DNA of 8,642 nucleotides from Clostridia bacterium. GTDB taxonomy: Bacteria; Bacillota_A; Clostridia; UMGS1810. Every line of letters starts with the position of its first letter. Position 1 is the stretch's first letter. The stretch spans positions 1 through 8,642 of the forward strand of contig JAFSBJ010000152.1 in NCBI GenBank assembly GCA_017437345.1, in the 5' to 3' direction. Positions 1 to 6,673 of this stretch are shown piece by piece. The notes under the pieces are model-generated. The model was not told where the DNA came from and made no database searches. It saw only the letters and a program-made list of their open reading frames with translations. Position numbers and translations under genes: made by a program.

Positions 1-1
1 A

Positions 2-469
2 TTTTGTCATTCAAATGGTGGCAGGGTAAGAGGTCATGCTGCCATAGACATCGCGGCACCCGAAAATTTTGATGTTATTGCAGTAAAGGACGGAACTGTT
101 AAGAAAACAGGCTTCGGTGATGCTAAAAACGGTTATTCCGGCTATGGTAATTTCATCGTTGTAGACCATGGAAACGGTCTTGTAACTCAGTATTCTCATC
201 TTTATTCAATCTTTGTTTCCGAAGGGGACTATGTGTTTGCAGGTCAGATTATAGGTGGTGTGGGAACCACAGGCAACAGCACAGGAAATCACCTTGACTT
301 TGCAGTAGAGCAGGATGGACAAAGGGTAGACCCTCTTACCTGCCTTGAAATGCACCCCAGGGTAAGATGCTTTGAAGAATGTGACAGACCATTCTTTATC
401 GACACCCTCACCAAAAGAGGAATACAGCCCCCTGAAAATGATGAATATTATTTCTATGATTACTATTAA
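2..469 (+). CDS. M23-family (LytM-like) metallopeptidase domain protein, C-terminal part
   Basis: The reading frame is open from the window edge to a TAA stop, giving 155 visible residues; the N-terminus lies outside. The visible part is an M23/LytM zinc endopeptidase fold, a family that cuts peptide bridges in peptidoglycan. I see GHAAIDIAAP (visible residues 11-20; His12 and Asp16 match the first two zinc ligands), a Gly-rich turn, VVDHGNG (53-59), QYSHL (63-67, catalytic-type His66), a GDYVFAGQIIGGVGTTG segment (75-91), and NHLDF (96-100). The last motif is normally HLHF: the catalytic-type His97 is kept, but the third zinc ligand is Asp99. Active hydrolysis is therefore uncertain; Asp may still bind zinc, or the domain may be a non-catalytic activator or binder. 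After the domain comes a tail of about 40 residues that is rich in Tyr and acidic residues at the very end. A signal peptide or other domains could lie upstream. The family call is firm; the role is inferred. Confidence 0.88.
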   Translation, partial: FCHSNGGRVRGHAAIDIAAPENFDVIAVKDGTVKKTGFGDAKNGYSGYGNFIVVDHGNGLVTQYSHLYSIFVSEGDYVFAGQIIGGVGTTGNSTGNHLDFAVEQDGQRVDPLTCLEMHPRVRCFEECDRPFFIDTLTKRGIQPPENDEYYFYDYY

Positions 470-564
470 TATATGAAATGTAAAAATGGTCCGGAGCGTA
501 AAAGGCTGAAATAAATATAAGCTTTTTGTTGTTAATTGAATTTTGTGAATTTGAATATTATGTA

Positions 565-595
565 GAAAAACATCGTGGTTTTCACGATGTTTTTC
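565..595 (+). terminator. Rho-independent-type terminator after the M23 gene
   Basis: A perfect 13-bp inverted repeat (565-577 and 583-595) with a GTTTT loop. The core is CATCGTG/CACGATG, flanked by A5 on the left and T5 on the right, so the U tract is part of the stem and the structure can work in both directions. It lies about 95 bp after the TAA of the M23 gene. Nothing else is recognisable in 470-564. Confidence 0.8.
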
Positions 596-645
596 CTTTA
601 ATATAGCCTTTTACTATTGACAAATCCATTTTTCCTATTCCTTAA

Positions 646-682
646 AAAAGATTTGTAAAAAACAGTTTTTTACAAATCTTTT
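646..682 (-). terminator. Terminator of the CDF transporter gene
   Basis: A perfect 17-bp inverted repeat (646-662 and 666-682) with a CAG loop, 3 bp past the transporter stop codon. Read on the minus strand it ends in a run of T (complement of the A run at 644-649), which fits an intrinsic terminator. The stem is AT-rich, with GATTTGT/ACAAATC as its core, and the mirror-image T tract could also stop transcription from the left. Confidence 0.8.
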
Positions 683-685
683 ATT

Positions 686-1561
686 CTACATTTTCCCGTA
701 TGGATTAACATGTACCATACAATGCTTGATTTCAGGAAAGCTTTCTTCTAAAAGGTCGTGAACCCTGTGAGCAATTTCGTGGGCATCTGTAAGGGATAAA
801 TCTCCGTCTGCCGAAAACTCCACATCCACATACATCTTAGAAGCAAAAAGTCTTGTTTTTAATTTGTTTACCTCAATAACTCCATCAACAGATTTAATGG
901 TTTCAATAAGCTTTTTTTCTGTCTGTTCATCTGCTGCAGTATCTATCATACGGTTGCATGCTTCCATAAAAATATCAATCGCTACCTTAAGGATAAGGAC
1001 ACAAATGATAATACTCGCTATAGGGTCAAAAATGGGGAACCCTGCCATGCTAAGCCCGATACCAATAAGGGCTCCAACAGATGACAAAGCATCAGAGCGG
1101 TGATGCCAGGCATCTGCCATAAGTGCTGTGGAACTGAGCTTTTTTGCTCCACTTCTTGTATACCAGAACATCCATTCCTTTGTGACTATCGACAAAACAG
1201 CCGCTATAAGAGCTATAAATCCGATGCTTTCTTTGTTTTCATATGTCTTAAGCACTATTGTTTTTGCAGCATCCACCCCAATAGACAAACCGGTTATAAA
1301 AAGTGCCACAGATAAAAGAAATGATGCAACACACTCTATTCTCTCGTGACCGTATGGATGCTCCTTATCCGATGTTTTTTGTGATGCTTTTATACCAATC
1401 ATAACAATTATTGTGCTTAAAACATCCGATGCAGAGTGAACAGCATCCGAAATCATTGCAGAGGAATTGGAAACAAATCCGGCAATAAATTTAAACAACG
1501 AAAGAATAATATTAATTATAATCGTCACAAATGAAATATGCATAGCAAGGTCTTTTTTCAT
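686..1561 (-). CDS. Cation diffusion facilitator (CDF) family metal transporter
   Basis: A 291-residue inner-membrane transporter, a normal length for the bacterial CDF family, which exports divalent cations (Zn, Fe, Mn, Co, Cd) in exchange for protons. Six membrane segments are visible at about residues 8-28, 33-57, 78-97, 112-133, 145-168 and 176-196. They are followed by a cytoplasmic domain (about 205-291) of the metal-sensing, dimerising type. Metal-site residues are His42-x3-Asp46 in helix 2 and His153-x3-Asp157 in helix 5 (AWHHRSD). The family signature HPYGHER lies at 68-74. His rather than Asp at residue 42 suggests zinc or a similar metal rather than a DxxxD manganese type, but substrate cannot be fixed by reading. 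The start is supported by AGGAG (complement of 1573-1577) 11 nt upstream. The gene is transcribed alone, away from the membrane protein gene at 1680. Its promoter is not clear; a TTGACA on the minus strand at 1615-1610 lacks a good -10 partner. Confidence 0.93.
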   Translation of the reverse strand: MKKDLAMHISFVTIIINIILSLFKFIAGFVSNSSAMISDAVHSASDVLSTIIVMIGIKASQKTSDKEHPYGHERIECVASFLLSVALFITGLSIGVDAAKTIVLKTYENKESIGFIALIAAVLSIVTKEWMFWYTRSGAKKLSSTALMADAWHHRSDALSSVGALIGIGLSMAGFPIFDPIASIIICVLILKVAIDIFMEACNRMIDTAADEQTEKKLIETIKSVDGVIEVNKLKTRLFASKMYVDVEFSADGDLSLTDAHEIAHRVHDLLEESFPEIKHCMVHVNPYGKM

Positions 1562-1618
1562 TTAATAATCAGCTCCTGTCTGAAAAGCTTAACATCTATA
1601 ATATATGTTTGTCAAGAC

Positions 1619-1628
1619 TAACATGTTA
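1619..1628. promoter_or_regulatory. Short palindrome in the divergent CDF/membrane-protein intergenic region
   Basis: TAACATGTTA is a perfect 10-bp palindrome between the two divergent genes, beside a minus-strand TTGACA. A metal-responsive regulator could bind here, but a palindrome this short is expected by chance in AT-rich DNA, so it is only a candidate site. Confidence 0.2.
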
Positions 1629-1653
1629 AACTCATAAATGATGCGTTGTTTCA

Positions 1654-1670
1654 TATAATATATATGGTGA
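1654..1670 (+). promoter_or_regulatory. Candidate -10 element and ribosome site of the membrane-protein gene
   Basis: A perfect TATAAT (1654-1659) is followed by GGTGA (1666-1670). The best -35 at normal spacing (CTCATA, 1631-1636) is weak. Transcription starting about 7 nt after the -10 would give a very short leader. GGTGA sits 9 nt before the ATG at 1680 but touches the ATG at 1671, so it favours the 1680 start. Confidence 0.4.
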
Positions 1671-1679
1671 ATGTTATTT

Positions 1680-2180
1680 ATGAAAATGAAAAAATGTCAT
1701 ATTGCAGGTTTCTTTTTTGTGCTTATCTTAGGCACTCTTTTGCATTTTACATATAATTTCTCCGGGCAAAATACAATTGTTTCATATTTTTCCGCAGTAA
1801 ATGAAAGTGTCTGGGAGCATTTAAAGCTGATATTTTTTCCGGCTTTAATATTTTCTGTGGCAGAATATTTTGCCTATGAAACCCCCAGGGCTGATTTCTG
1901 GGCGGTAAAAATGACTTCAATCATATTAGCTATGTGTTTTATCGTTATATTTTTCTACACATATTCCGGAGTTCTCGGCTTTAATCTTGCAATTATAGAT
2001 GTTTTAAGCTTTGTTATTGCAGATTTTATCCTGTTTTATTTAAGCTATAATATGCTGAAATCATCATTATCGGGAACAAAAGCTGACTCATTAAAGGCGG
2101 TAGCAGTTCTGCTGCTTTTTATTGTATGCTTTATTCTGTGGACAGATAATCCGCCTGATCTAGGAATCTTCTGGGGATAG
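1680..2180 (+). CDS. Small integral membrane protein, DUF6512-like, function unknown
   Basis: 166 residues from the ATG at 1680; an ATG at 1671 in the same frame would add three residues, and an in-frame TGA at 1668 rules out anything longer. Almost the whole chain is hydrophobic, with five likely membrane segments (counting from 1680: about residues 5-25, 43-60, 74-96, 101-124 and 139-155). A polar conserved-looking block, NESVWEHLKLIFFP, lies between helices 1 and 2, and the chain ends in DNPPDLGIF. I recall this pattern (NESVWEH plus a C-terminal PP-x-LG-x-F) from small uncharacterised Clostridia proteins annotated DUF6512; that match is from memory. No enzyme or transporter motif is visible and no biochemical role should be assumed. 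It stands alone, divergent from the metal transporter with 118 bp between the starts, and convergent with the arg operon. Confidence 0.75.
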   Translation: MKMKKCHIAGFFFVLILGTLLHFTYNFSGQNTIVSYFSAVNESVWEHLKLIFFPALIFSVAEYFAYETPRADFWAVKMTSIILAMCFIVIFFYTYSGVLGFNLAIIDVLSFVIADFILFYLSYNMLKSSLSGTKADSLKAVAVLLLFIVCFILWTDNPPDLGIFWG

Positions 2181-2188
2181 TTATAAGC

Positions 2189-2290
2189 AGTGAAAAGTTA
2201 AGAACGAAGAGTTAAGAGAAAATGAAGAAATCCGCCCGTAAAGGCGGATTTCAACTATTTCTGTTCTCTTTTATCTCTTATCTCTTCACT
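2189..2290. repeat. 102-bp imperfect inverted-repeat element (MITE/REP-like)
   Basis: The two arms, 2189-2236 and 2243-2290, are each 48 nt long, pair with 35 of 48 positions matching and no gaps, and flank a 6-nt loop. The inner 10 bp (GAAATCCGCC/GGCGGATTTC) and outer 6 bp (AGTGAA/TTCACT) are perfect. The arms consist of purine-rich near-repeats (AGTTAAGA, AGAGTTAAGAG) and their complement. It starts 8 bp after the stop of the membrane-protein gene and ends 2 bp before the argF stop. There is no obvious target-site duplication and no coding capacity. It resembles the small mobile or palindromic elements found in intergenic spaces of Clostridia, and it also provides the only terminator-like structure for both convergent genes. 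Confidence 0.65.
2227..2252. terminator. Bidirectional terminator-like hairpin between convergent genes
   Basis: A 10-bp GC-containing perfect stem (2227-2236/2243-2252) with a 6-nt loop forms the core of the larger repeat element. The sequences following it are T-rich on both strands (about 2257-2274 on plus; the complement of 2217-2226 on minus) but contain no clean run of U. It probably ends transcription of argF and of the membrane-protein gene. Confidence 0.55.
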
Positions 2291-2292
2291 TT

Positions 2293-3276
2293 TTAAAGTG
2301 TCGCAGCCATAACCGCTTTAATTGTATGCATTCTGTTTTCTGCTTCATCAAACACAATCGAGGCTTCGCTTTCAAATACCTCGTCTGTAACCTCCATGCA
2401 GTCAATTCCGAATTTATCGTGAATTTCTTTTCCGATAACGGTTTTTAAATCATGGAAAGCAGGCAGGCAATGCATAAATCTGCATTTTTCTCCGGCGTTT
2501 TTCATAAGCTCTGTGGTAACTCTGTAGGGAGTAAGCTCTTTTATTCTTTCTTCCCACACACTGTCCGGCTCGCCCATAGAAACCCACACATCTGTGTAGA
2601 TAACATCAGCATTTTTAGTGGCTTCCATTGGGTTTTCAATAAATTCAAGAATAGCGCCGGTTTTATTTGCCACATCAAGACATTTATTAACAAGAGCCTC
2701 GTCAGGGAAATATTTCTTAGGTGCGCATGCCACAAAATGCATACCCATTTTAGCGCATCCAACCATCAGAGAATTACCCATATTATATCTGGCATCTCCC
2801 ATATAAACAAGCTTTCTGCCTTTTAAAGAGCCAAAGTGTTCTTTAATCGTTAAAAAGTCTGCAAGAATCTGAGTGGGGTGGAATTCATTTGTAAGTCCGT
2901 TCCAAACTGGAACCCCCGCATATTTTGCAAGCTCTTCCACAATCTCCTGTCCAAATCCTCTGTATTCTATCCCGTCATACATTCTTCCCAGAACTCTTGC
3001 TGTGTCGGCAATGCTTTCCTTTTTGCCTATCTGTGAGCCTGAAGGGTCAAGATAAGTGGGGTGCATTCCCAAATCTGCTGCAGCAACTTCAAATGCACAG
3101 CGTGTGCGGGTGCTGGTTTTTTCAAATATAAGAGCAATGGATTTCCCTTCGCATATTCTGTGGGGAATTCCTTCTTTTTTCTTTTTCTTTAAATCTGAGG
3201 CAAGCTCAATAAGATAATTAATTTCTTCGGGTGTAAAATCAAGAAGCTTTAAAAAGCTTTTATTCTTTAAATTCAT
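2293..3276 (-). CDS. argF: Ornithine carbamoyltransferase
   Basis: 327 residues, the usual length. This cytoplasmic enzyme joins carbamoyl phosphate to ornithine to form citrulline, the sixth step of arginine synthesis. The carbamoyl-phosphate motif STRTR is at 55-59 and HPTQ at 133-136. The ornithine-loop motif DVWVSMGE (229-236) and the HCLPAFHD signature (269-276, with Cys270) mark it as an ornithine rather than aspartate transcarbamylase. Catabolic ArgB/ArcB enzymes share these motifs, but the position as last gene of the biosynthetic operon supports the anabolic form. ATG is 3 bp after the argD TGA. Its ribosome site, AAGGAAG (complement of 3285-3291), lies inside the final argD codons, which suggests translational coupling. 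Carbamoyl phosphate must come from carAB elsewhere. Confidence 0.97.
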   Translation of the reverse strand: MNLKNKSFLKLLDFTPEEINYLIELASDLKKKKKEGIPHRICEGKSIALIFEKTSTRTRCAFEVAAADLGMHPTYLDPSGSQIGKKESIADTARVLGRMYDGIEYRGFGQEIVEELAKYAGVPVWNGLTNEFHPTQILADFLTIKEHFGSLKGRKLVYMGDARYNMGNSLMVGCAKMGMHFVACAPKKYFPDEALVNKCLDVANKTGAILEFIENPMEATKNADVIYTDVWVSMGEPDSVWEERIKELTPYRVTTELMKNAGEKCRFMHCLPAFHDLKTVIGKEIHDKFGIDCMEVTDEVFESEASIVFDEAENRMHTIKAVMAATL

Positions 3277-3279
3277 AAA

Positions 3280-4452
3280 TCACACTTCCTTGCAAACTTT
3301 TTTAATAATTTCAATGGCTTTTTTCAGCACATCCATCGGAATATTCAGAGCAGGCAGGAGTCTTACCTTGTCTTTTGCTGTGAGACAAAGCACTCCTTCA
3401 TCAATACATTTTTTAACAATATCTATAGCATGCTTTTTGGTTTTAATGCCTATCATAAGTCCCATTCCGGAAACTGATTCAATTCCTTCGCATCCGGAAA
3501 GTGTGTCAAATATGTATTTTGATTTTTCGTTTACATCACAAAGGAGATTTTCGTCAATTCTTTCCACAACGCTTACCCCGCCTGCACAGGCTATAGGGTT
3601 TCCGCCATAGGTGGAACCGTGGTCTCCAAAGCCTAAAACACTATCAACCTTTTTGGAAAGAATAGCCGCTCCCAAAGGCAGGCCTCCGCCAATGCCTTTT
3701 GCTGTGGTAACTATATCGGGCTCAATTCCAAAATTCATATAGGCATACATTTTCCCTGTTCTTCCGTTACCGGTCTGAACTTCGTCAACAATAAGAAGAA
3801 TATCATTCTGCTTGCAGTAGCTATTTAGCTTTTCAACAAATTCCTTTTTAAGAGGAACAACACCGCCCTCACCCTGCACACATTCAATCATAACTGCGGC
3901 AATCTTTTTGTGAGCTGCAAGAGCCTCAAGCTCAAATATATCGTCCCCGGCATCAATATGGCAAAATCCCGGTGTCAGGGGCTGGAATAGCTCGTGGTAG
4001 TGATCCTGACCTGTGGCAGCAAGGGTTGTGAGGGTTCTTCCGTGGAAGCTGTTTCTTAAGCTGACAATTGTATAGCAGTCTGCGCCTTTTTTCTCTGCGG
4101 CATATTTTCTTGCAACCTTTATTGCACATTCATTTGCTTCAGCGCCGGAATTAGAGAAAAACACCTTGCTCATTCCGGTTTTCTCGCAAAGGAGCTTTGC
4201 AAGCTCTGCACAGGGGGATGTGTAGTAAAGATTAGACATATGCTGCACATTTCCAAGCTGCTTCGTTACAGCCTCAACCCATTTGTCATCAGATATACCA
4301 AAGCTTGTAACACCAATTCCCGAACCCATATCAATATATTCTTTTCCTGTTTCATCATAAACAAGAGAGCCTTTTCCTCTCACAATCTCCACAGGGAAGC
4401 GTGCATATGTTCCGGCTATATATTTTTTATCAATTTCTTTTATATTTGTCAT
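3280..4452 (-). CDS. argD: Acetylornithine aminotransferase
   Basis: 390 residues, a class III PLP-dependent aminotransferase of usual length. It converts N-acetylglutamate semialdehyde and glutamate to N-acetylornithine and 2-oxoglutarate. Motifs seen: SNSGAEANE (100-108, phosphate/cofactor binding), FHGRT (136-140), ECVQGEGG (190-197), VDEVQTGNGRTG (222-233, with Asp223 for the pyridine nitrogen), and TTAKGIGGGLPLGA (249-262), where Lys252 should carry the cofactor. Related ornithine, GABA and succinylornithine aminotransferases share these motifs, and in many bacteria ArgD also serves lysine synthesis; the operon position supports the arginine role. A strong GGAGGAAA ribosome site (complement of 4457-4464) supports the start, in the 28-bp gap after argB. 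Confidence 0.97.
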   Translation of the reverse strand: MTNIKEIDKKYIAGTYARFPVEIVRGKGSLVYDETGKEYIDMGSGIGVTSFGISDDKWVEAVTKQLGNVQHMSNLYYTSPCAELAKLLCEKTGMSKVFFSNSGAEANECAIKVARKYAAEKKGADCYTIVSLRNSFHGRTLTTLAATGQDHYHELFQPLTPGFCHIDAGDDIFELEALAAHKKIAAVMIECVQGEGGVVPLKKEFVEKLNSYCKQNDILLIVDEVQTGNGRTGKMYAYMNFGIEPDIVTTAKGIGGGLPLGAAILSKKVDSVLGFGDHGSTYGGNPIACAGGVSVVERIDENLLCDVNEKSKYIFDTLSGCEGIESVSGMGLMIGIKTKKHAIDIVKKCIDEGVLCLTAKDKVRLLPALNIPMDVLKKAIEIIKKVCKEV

Positions 4453-4480
4453 AATATTTCCTCCGGACAGAGTGGATTTA

Positions 4481-5344
4481 TTATTTGCCTGTTACCATAG
4501 TTCCGGCACCTTCGTCGGTAAGAAGCTCCATAAGAATTGAATGAGGAACTCTGCCATCCATAATAACAACATTTTTAACGCCTTTTTTAATGGCATCAAC
4601 ACAGCATTTAACCTTTGGTATCATACCTCCGGAAATTATTTTATCTTCATAAAGCTTTTCAGCATCCTGAACGGTAATATAAGGTATAAGGGTATCCGGA
4701 TTATCTTTATCACGGAGAATTCCTTCAATATCTGTCATCATAATAAGTCTTTCAGCGCCAAGAGCACCTGCAATATATGCTGCTGCGGTGTCTCCGTTGA
4801 TGTTGTAGGAATTACCTTCCTTATCACAGCCAACCGTTGAAATAACTGGAATATATCCTTTTTCAAGAAGGTCGGTAACGGGGTTAATGTGGATATTTGT
4901 GATTTCGCCAACATAGCCAAGTCGTTCATCCTTTATTTTAGCTTCAATAAGCATTCCGTCCATACCAGATATTCCCATGGCTTTTCCGCCATTCATTTCA
5001 AGCTTGTTAACAAGAGATTTGTTAACCTTTCCTGCAAGAACCATCTGCACAATGTCAATAGTTTCCTGATCGGTAACGCGAAGTCCGTCAACAAATTCCG
5101 GCTTTTTGCCAAGCTTATCCATAAGCTCACTTATTTCAGGACCTCCACCATGAACTAAAACAACCTTAACTCCAATAAGCCATAAAAGAACGATATCTTC
5201 CATAACTTGTTTTTTTAGTTCTTCATTAATCATTGCGTTGCCACCGTATTTAACAACAACAATTTTACCTGTGTATTTTTTTATATAGGGCAGTGCCTGT
5301 GTTAAAACCTCAGCACGCTCTGCATTTGAAAATTCATTATGCAT
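4481..5344 (-). CDS. argB: Acetylglutamate kinase, arginine-sensitive type
   Basis: 287 residues, an amino-acid-kinase-fold enzyme that phosphorylates N-acetylglutamate with ATP, the second step of the pathway. Visible motifs: VVKYGGNAM (30-38, Lys32), VHGGGPEI (64-71), AGKVNKSLVN (104-113), NINGDTAA (181-188) and SGGMIPK (238-244). The N-terminal helix (ERAEVLTQALPYIKKY, 9-24) and the C-terminal motif HSILMELLTDEGAGTM (268-283) match the form that assembles as a hexamer and is inhibited by arginine. Feedback control is therefore predicted here, as expected when ArgJ recycles acetyl groups and this kinase becomes the committed step. The start is supported by GGAAGGAA (complement of 5355-5362). 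Its 96-bp upstream gap is long for this operon and holds a hairpin and repeat. Confidence 0.97.
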   Translation of the reverse strand: MHNEFSNAERAEVLTQALPYIKKYTGKIVVVKYGGNAMINEELKKQVMEDIVLLWLIGVKVVLVHGGGPEISELMDKLGKKPEFVDGLRVTDQETIDIVQMVLAGKVNKSLVNKLEMNGGKAMGISGMDGMLIEAKIKDERLGYVGEITNIHINPVTDLLEKGYIPVISTVGCDKEGNSYNINGDTAAAYIAGALGAERLIMMTDIEGILRDKDNPDTLIPYITVQDAEKLYEDKIISGGMIPKVKCCVDAIKKGVKNVVIMDGRVPHSILMELLTDEGAGTMVTGK

Positions 5345-5371
5345 TATATCTTCATTCCTTCCGGATTTAAT

Positions 5372-5397
5372 TACAAAATCGCCTTGGCGATTTTGTA
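5372..5397 (-). repeat. Perfect hairpin in the argJ-argB gap
   Basis: A 26-bp perfect palindrome: 12-bp arms 5372-5383 and 5386-5397 (TACAAAATCGCC and complement) around two bases. Within the arg transcript it would fold just upstream of the argB ribosome site (gap of about 9 nt). It lacks a following U run, so it is not a typical terminator; it may affect RNA processing, partial read-through or argB translation. Confidence 0.6.
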
Positions 5398-5440
5398 CCT
5401 TACTTATTCACTCTTCACCATTACTTATTCTCTCAACATA
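5398..5440. repeat. Low-complexity repeated tail beside the argJ-argB hairpin
   Basis: Contains TTACTTATTC twice (5400-5409 and 5421-5430, 21 bp apart), interleaved with CACTCTTCAC and TCTCTC tracts. The composition and placement next to a GCC/GGC-centred hairpin are the same style as the arm of the element at 2189-2290. Here only one arm is present, suggesting a half or decayed copy. Confidence 0.45.
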
Positions 5441-6655
5441 TCAGGTTCTGTAGTCACCATTGATTTTAACATAATCATATGTAAGATCGCATCCCCATGC
5501 ACTGACTTTAATATCTCCATCACCGAGGCATACTGCAATCTCAATTTCATCTTCTAAAAGGATTTCCTTTGCTTTTTCTTCTGAAAAATCAACTCCGGCA
5601 CCATTTTTGCAAACTTCAATTTCTCCTTTGCAGCTTTTAAATGAAACGCCAACCTTCGAGATGTCAACATCTGCTCCACTGTAGCCTATAGCACAAAGCA
5701 CCCTGCCCCAGTTTGCATCGGCACCAAACATAGCCGCTTTTAAAAGTGATGAGCAAATAACTGATTTTGCCACAGTTTTTGCTGTCTTTTCATCATCAGC
5801 ACCGCAAACTGAACATTCGAGAAGCTTTGTTGCTCCCTCGCCATCACCGGCAATCATTCTGCACAGATAAACATTAACAGCGTTAAGAGCTTTCATAAAT
5901 TCGTCAAAATCTTTTCCTTCGGATGTAATTTCTTTATTACCTGCCATGCCATTTGCCAGAACAGTTACCATATCGTTTGTAGATGTGTCACCATCAATGC
6001 TTATCATATTAAATGTGTTTTTAATATCGCTTGAAAGAGCTTTTTGGAGCATTTGTGAGGAAATAGCCGCATCTGTTGTGATAAACACAAGCATCGTTGC
6101 CATATTGGGATGAATCATTCCGCTTCCCTTTGCAATTCCGCCTATATGACAGATTTTTCCGTCAATTTCAAATTCAAGGGCAATTTCTTTAAGCTTAGTA
6201 TCTGTTGTCATTATTCCTTCTGCTGCATCACCGCTTCCATCCTTTGAAAGAAGCTTTTTAAGCTCAGGAATACCTTTCTCAATAGGTTCAATGTTTAATG
6301 GCTGACCAATAACTCCCGTTGATGCGACAACAACATCCTTAGAATCAATACCAAGAGCTTTTGCAGTTAAATCCGACATCTGCTCCGCGATTTCTATTCC
6401 ATTTGCGTTGCAGGTGTTGGCGTTTCCGCTGTTGCATATAACAGCCTGAGCAAAACCGTCGGCAATGTGGTTTTTTGTAACGGTAAGAGGAGCTCCCTTA
6501 ACAAGATTTGTTGTGTAGGTAGCAGCAGCGCTGGCCTTTTTTTCGCTGAAAATAAGGCTTATATCTTTTTTAGTGCGGTTTTTTCTTATTCCGCAATGAA
6601 CTGCACTTGCTGTAAATCCTTTTGCGGCACAAACTCCGCCTTCTATAATTTTCAT
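5441..6655 (-). CDS. argJ: Bifunctional glutamate N-acetyltransferase / amino-acid acetyltransferase
   Basis: 404 residues, full length. ArgJ moves the acetyl group from N-acetylornithine to glutamate, releasing ornithine and closing the acetyl cycle; bifunctional members can also acetylate glutamate from acetyl-CoA. The precursor self-cleaves into two chains: the site is KGSGMIHPNMATM (176-188), between Ala186 and Thr187, with Thr187 as the new N-terminal nucleophile. The oxyanion-hole pair is Thr113-Gly114 in STGVIGQ (112-118). MISIDGDTSTNDM (217-229), AGDGEGATK (269-277) and the terminal DYVKINGDYRT (394-404) are typical of the family. Whether this one can use acetyl-CoA cannot be decided by reading; no argA-like gene is in the window. 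Start supported by AAAGGA (complement of 6664-6669), in an 18-bp gap after argC. Confidence 0.97.
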   Translation of the reverse strand: MKIIEGGVCAAKGFTASAVHCGIRKNRTKKDISLIFSEKKASAAATYTTNLVKGAPLTVTKNHIADGFAQAVICNSGNANTCNANGIEIAEQMSDLTAKALGIDSKDVVVASTGVIGQPLNIEPIEKGIPELKKLLSKDGSGDAAEGIMTTDTKLKEIALEFEIDGKICHIGGIAKGSGMIHPNMATMLVFITTDAAISSQMLQKALSSDIKNTFNMISIDGDTSTNDMVTVLANGMAGNKEITSEGKDFDEFMKALNAVNVYLCRMIAGDGEGATKLLECSVCGADDEKTAKTVAKSVICSSLLKAAMFGADANWGRVLCAIGYSGADVDISKVGVSFKSCKGEIEVCKNGAGVDFSEEKAKEILLEDEIEIAVCLGDGDIKVSAWGCDLTYDYVKINGDYRT

Positions 6656-6673
6656 ATCTGTTATCCTTTCGTA

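Noticed and set aside
1610..1615. Minus-strand TTGACA as the -35 of the CDF gene
   Set aside because: At 16-18 bp spacing the matching -10 region is TTAAGC-like, and the better TATTAT/TATAGA boxes are too close, so no promoter is claimed.
2287..2300. CACTTT/AAAGTG hairpin over the argF stop codon
   Set aside because: Only 6-bp arms with a 2-nt loop; better explained by the end of the 102-bp element plus argF codons.
2452..2826. Open frames on the plus strand opposite argF, and similar ones opposite argD, argB, argJ and the CDF gene
   Set aside because: They lie antisense to complete, motif-bearing genes and lack ribosome sites or recognisable protein patterns.
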